This document shows, piece by piece, positions 14,059 through 15,546 of a stretch of 15,546 nt of DNA (positions are counted from its first letter, which is position 1; each line of letters begins with the position of its first letter). Position numbers and translations under genes: made by a program. The notes below the pieces were generated by a model, which saw only the letters and a program-made list of their open reading frames with translations, made no database searches and was not told the DNA's origin. The DNA lies in contig CAMWVM010000010.1 in the NCBI GenBank assembly GCA_947177715.1, positions 1 through 15,546 of the forward strand, in the 5' to 3' direction. The stretch comes from an uncultured Ruminococcus sp. GTDB taxonomy: Bacteria > Bacillota > Clostridia > Oscillospirales > Ruminococcaceae.

Positions 14059-15546
14059 TTAATCTCTGTATTCTTCCATATAGAATGCTTCGAAAATGTC
14101 GCCTTCTTTTATGTCAGTGAATTTCTCAAGAGTAATACCGCACTCATATCCTGAAGCAACTTCCTTCACATCGTCCTTAAATCTTTTAAGTGATGACATT
14201 TTATCTTCGGCAATTACGATTCCATCTCTTACCACTCGAATCTCGTTATTACGTCCTACCTTACCGTCAAGGACATATGAGCCGGCAACAGTTCCCACGT
14301 TAGTAATCTTATATACCTGTCTAACCTCAATTCGTGCAGTTTCAACCTCACGGAACTTAGGTGCAAGCATTCCTTTCATAGCTGTTGAAATCTCTTCTAT
14401 CGCATCATAAATGATTCTGTAAAGTCTGATATCAACACCGTCTTTTTCTGCAGAATCCTTTGCCACTGGGTCGGGTCTTACGTTAAATCCTACAATGATA
14501 GCGTTTGAAGCGTTTGCAAGCATTACGTCGCTTTCAGAAACAGCTCCAACACCGCCATGGATAACCTTTACTCTTACCTCGTCATTAGACAACTTCTCCA
14601 AAGACTGTTTAACCGCTTCAACAGATCCCTGAACATCGGCTTTAACGATAATCGGAAGTTCTTTCATCTCTCCCTCAGAAATCTGACTGAACAGGTTATC
14701 AAGAGTAACTTTCTGATACTGACTGAATACTTCTTCCTTAGCTTGATGTTTTCTCTTTTCAACAAGCTCTCTTGCAAGCTTTTCGTCCTCAACAGCATTG
14801 AACACATCTCCGCTCATTGGAACCTCGCTAAGTCCTGTAATTTCAACAGGTGTTGACGGACCCGCTTTATCAACAGACTTACCCTTATCGTTAGTCATTG
14901 TTCTTACACGACCAACGGAAGTACCGGCAATAATGATATCTCCTTTATGGAGAGTACCGCCCTGAACAAGAACTGTCGCTGTCGGACCTTTGCCCTTATC
15001 AAGTCTTGCTTCAATAACTGTACCCTTAGCAAGCTTATTAGGATTAGCCTTAAGTTCCTTAACCTCAGAAACAAGAAGGATATTCTCCAGAAGTTCATCT
15101 ATACCCATACCTGTTTTAGCTGAAACAGGTACAGCAATAACATCTCCACCCCATTCTTCAACAACCAAAGAATGCTCGGTAAGCTCTTGTTTAACCTTAT
15201 CAGCGTTTGCGCCCTCTTTATCCATCTTATTAATTGCTACAATAATAGAAACACCTGCTGCTTTAGCATGGTTAATAGACTCAACCGTCTGAGGCATAAT
15301 TCCATCGTCTGCGGCAACAACAAGAATCGCAATATCTGTAATATCTGCTCCTCTTGCTCTCATAGATGTAAAGGCTTCATGTCCCGGAGTATCCAAGAAA
15401 GTAATCTTCTTATTATCATAATAAACCTGATATGCACCGATATGCTGAGTGATACCGCCTGCCTCAGAAGCAGTAACATTCGCATTTCTTATTCTGTCAA
15501 GAATAGAAGTCTTACCATGGTCAACATGCCCCATTACAACTACTAC
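14059..15546 (-). CDS. infB: Translation initiation factor IF-2 (5' part outside the window)
   Basis: GTPase that places initiator fMet-tRNA on the 30S subunit and promotes subunit joining. 495 codons plus the stop are visible; the frame stays open through the right edge (it reads [14 protein letters not shown]), so the ATG near 15534 is internal. The N-terminal region that precedes the G domain in IF-2 lies outside. In the visible numbering the G domain has G1 GHVDHGKTS (6-14), G2 GITQHIGAY (31-39), G3 DTPGHE (52-57), G4 NKMD (106-109) and G5 SAK (142-144). Domain II and the C-terminal domains follow, ending in EEYRD at TAA (14061-14059). The histidine in GHVDHGKT and the one in DTPGHE, important for GTP hydrolysis, are intact. 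It is the most upstream visible gene of the right-hand operon. Confidence 0.97.
   Translation of the reverse strand, partial: VVVVMGHVDHGKTSILDRIRNANVTASEAGGITQHIGAYQVYYDNKKITFLDTPGHEAFTSMRARGADITDIAILVVAADDGIMPQTVESINHAKAAGVSIIVAINKMDKEGANADKVKQELTEHSLVVEEWGGDVIAVPVSAKTGMGIDELLENILLVSEVKELKANPNKLAKGTVIEARLDKGKGPTATVLVQGGTLHKGDIIIAGTSVGRVRTMTNDKGKSVDKAGPSTPVEITGLSEVPMSGDVFNAVEDEKLARELVEKRKHQAKEEVFSQYQKVTLDNLFSQISEGEMKELPIIVKADVQGSVEAVKQSLEKLSNDEVRVKVIHGGVGAVSESDVMLANASNAIIVGFNVRPDPVAKDSAEKDGVDIRLYRIIYDAIEEISTAMKGMLAPKFREVETARIEVRQVYKITNVGTVAGSYVLDGKVGRNNEIRVVRDGIVIAEDKMSSLKRFKDDVKEVASGYECGITLEKFTDIKEGDIFEAFYMEEYRD

Noticed and set aside
14096..15292. Several + strand open frames opposite infB
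   Set aside because: They are Ser/Thr/Leu-rich antisense readings of a well-conserved gene, with no independent signals.
1..15546. CRISPR array, tRNA or rRNA genes, transposase, prophage or defence genes
   Set aside because: I looked for regularly spaced repeats, cloverleaf-like sequences and mobile-gene motifs and saw none. The window is mainly housekeeping and transport genes.

Overview
This is a low-G+C Firmicutes window, most like a gut Clostridia of the Ruminococcaceae/Oscillospiraceae type. The lineage call is an inference from AT-rich intergenes, AGGAGG-type ribosome sites, an infB-rbfA-nrnA-truB-ribF gene order and the presence of DUF975, DUF4340 and GldG-like genes. Only the first gene fragment is on the + strand; every other gene is on the - strand, so the transcription units read from right to left.

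Right part (15546 down to 7213): a translation/RNA/cofactor operon. It holds infB (its 5' part lies outside the window), an SGNH-type lipoprotein, rbfA, nrnA, truB, a NudC-like NUDIX gene, ribF and gltX. The core order is the common Firmicutes one. Two genes are not usual members: the lipoprotein between infB and rbfA, and the NUDIX gene between truB and ribF. Gaps are mostly 2-81 bases, with one wider gap of 144 bases before rbfA. I see no strong terminator inside the unit.

Middle part (7123 down to 2268): a four-gene ABC-2 cassette made of an ATPase, a six-helix permease, a GldG-like membrane-anchored protein and a DUF4340 protein. The ATPase and permease overlap by one base (TAATG), and the other gaps are 14-16 bases. 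This is the GldA/GldF/GldG type of export complex also found in non-gliding bacteria. Its substrate is unknown.

Left part (2267 down to 1): two single-gene units. The first encodes a 94-residue protein I cannot assign. It has its own promoter, a leader of about 130 bases and a terminator. Just upstream of its ribosome site the leader contains two interleaved inverted repeats that would form an H-type pseudoknot, which is the best candidate for an undescribed element here. The second is a DUF975 membrane protein behind a perfect-consensus promoter (TTGACA-17-TATAAT). It converges on the 3' end of a YkuE-like metallophosphoesterase, with a shared hairpin between them. A short GC-rich island with a tandem 8-mer lies between the two single-gene units.

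All functional calls rest on motif reading and family knowledge. No database search or folding program was run.
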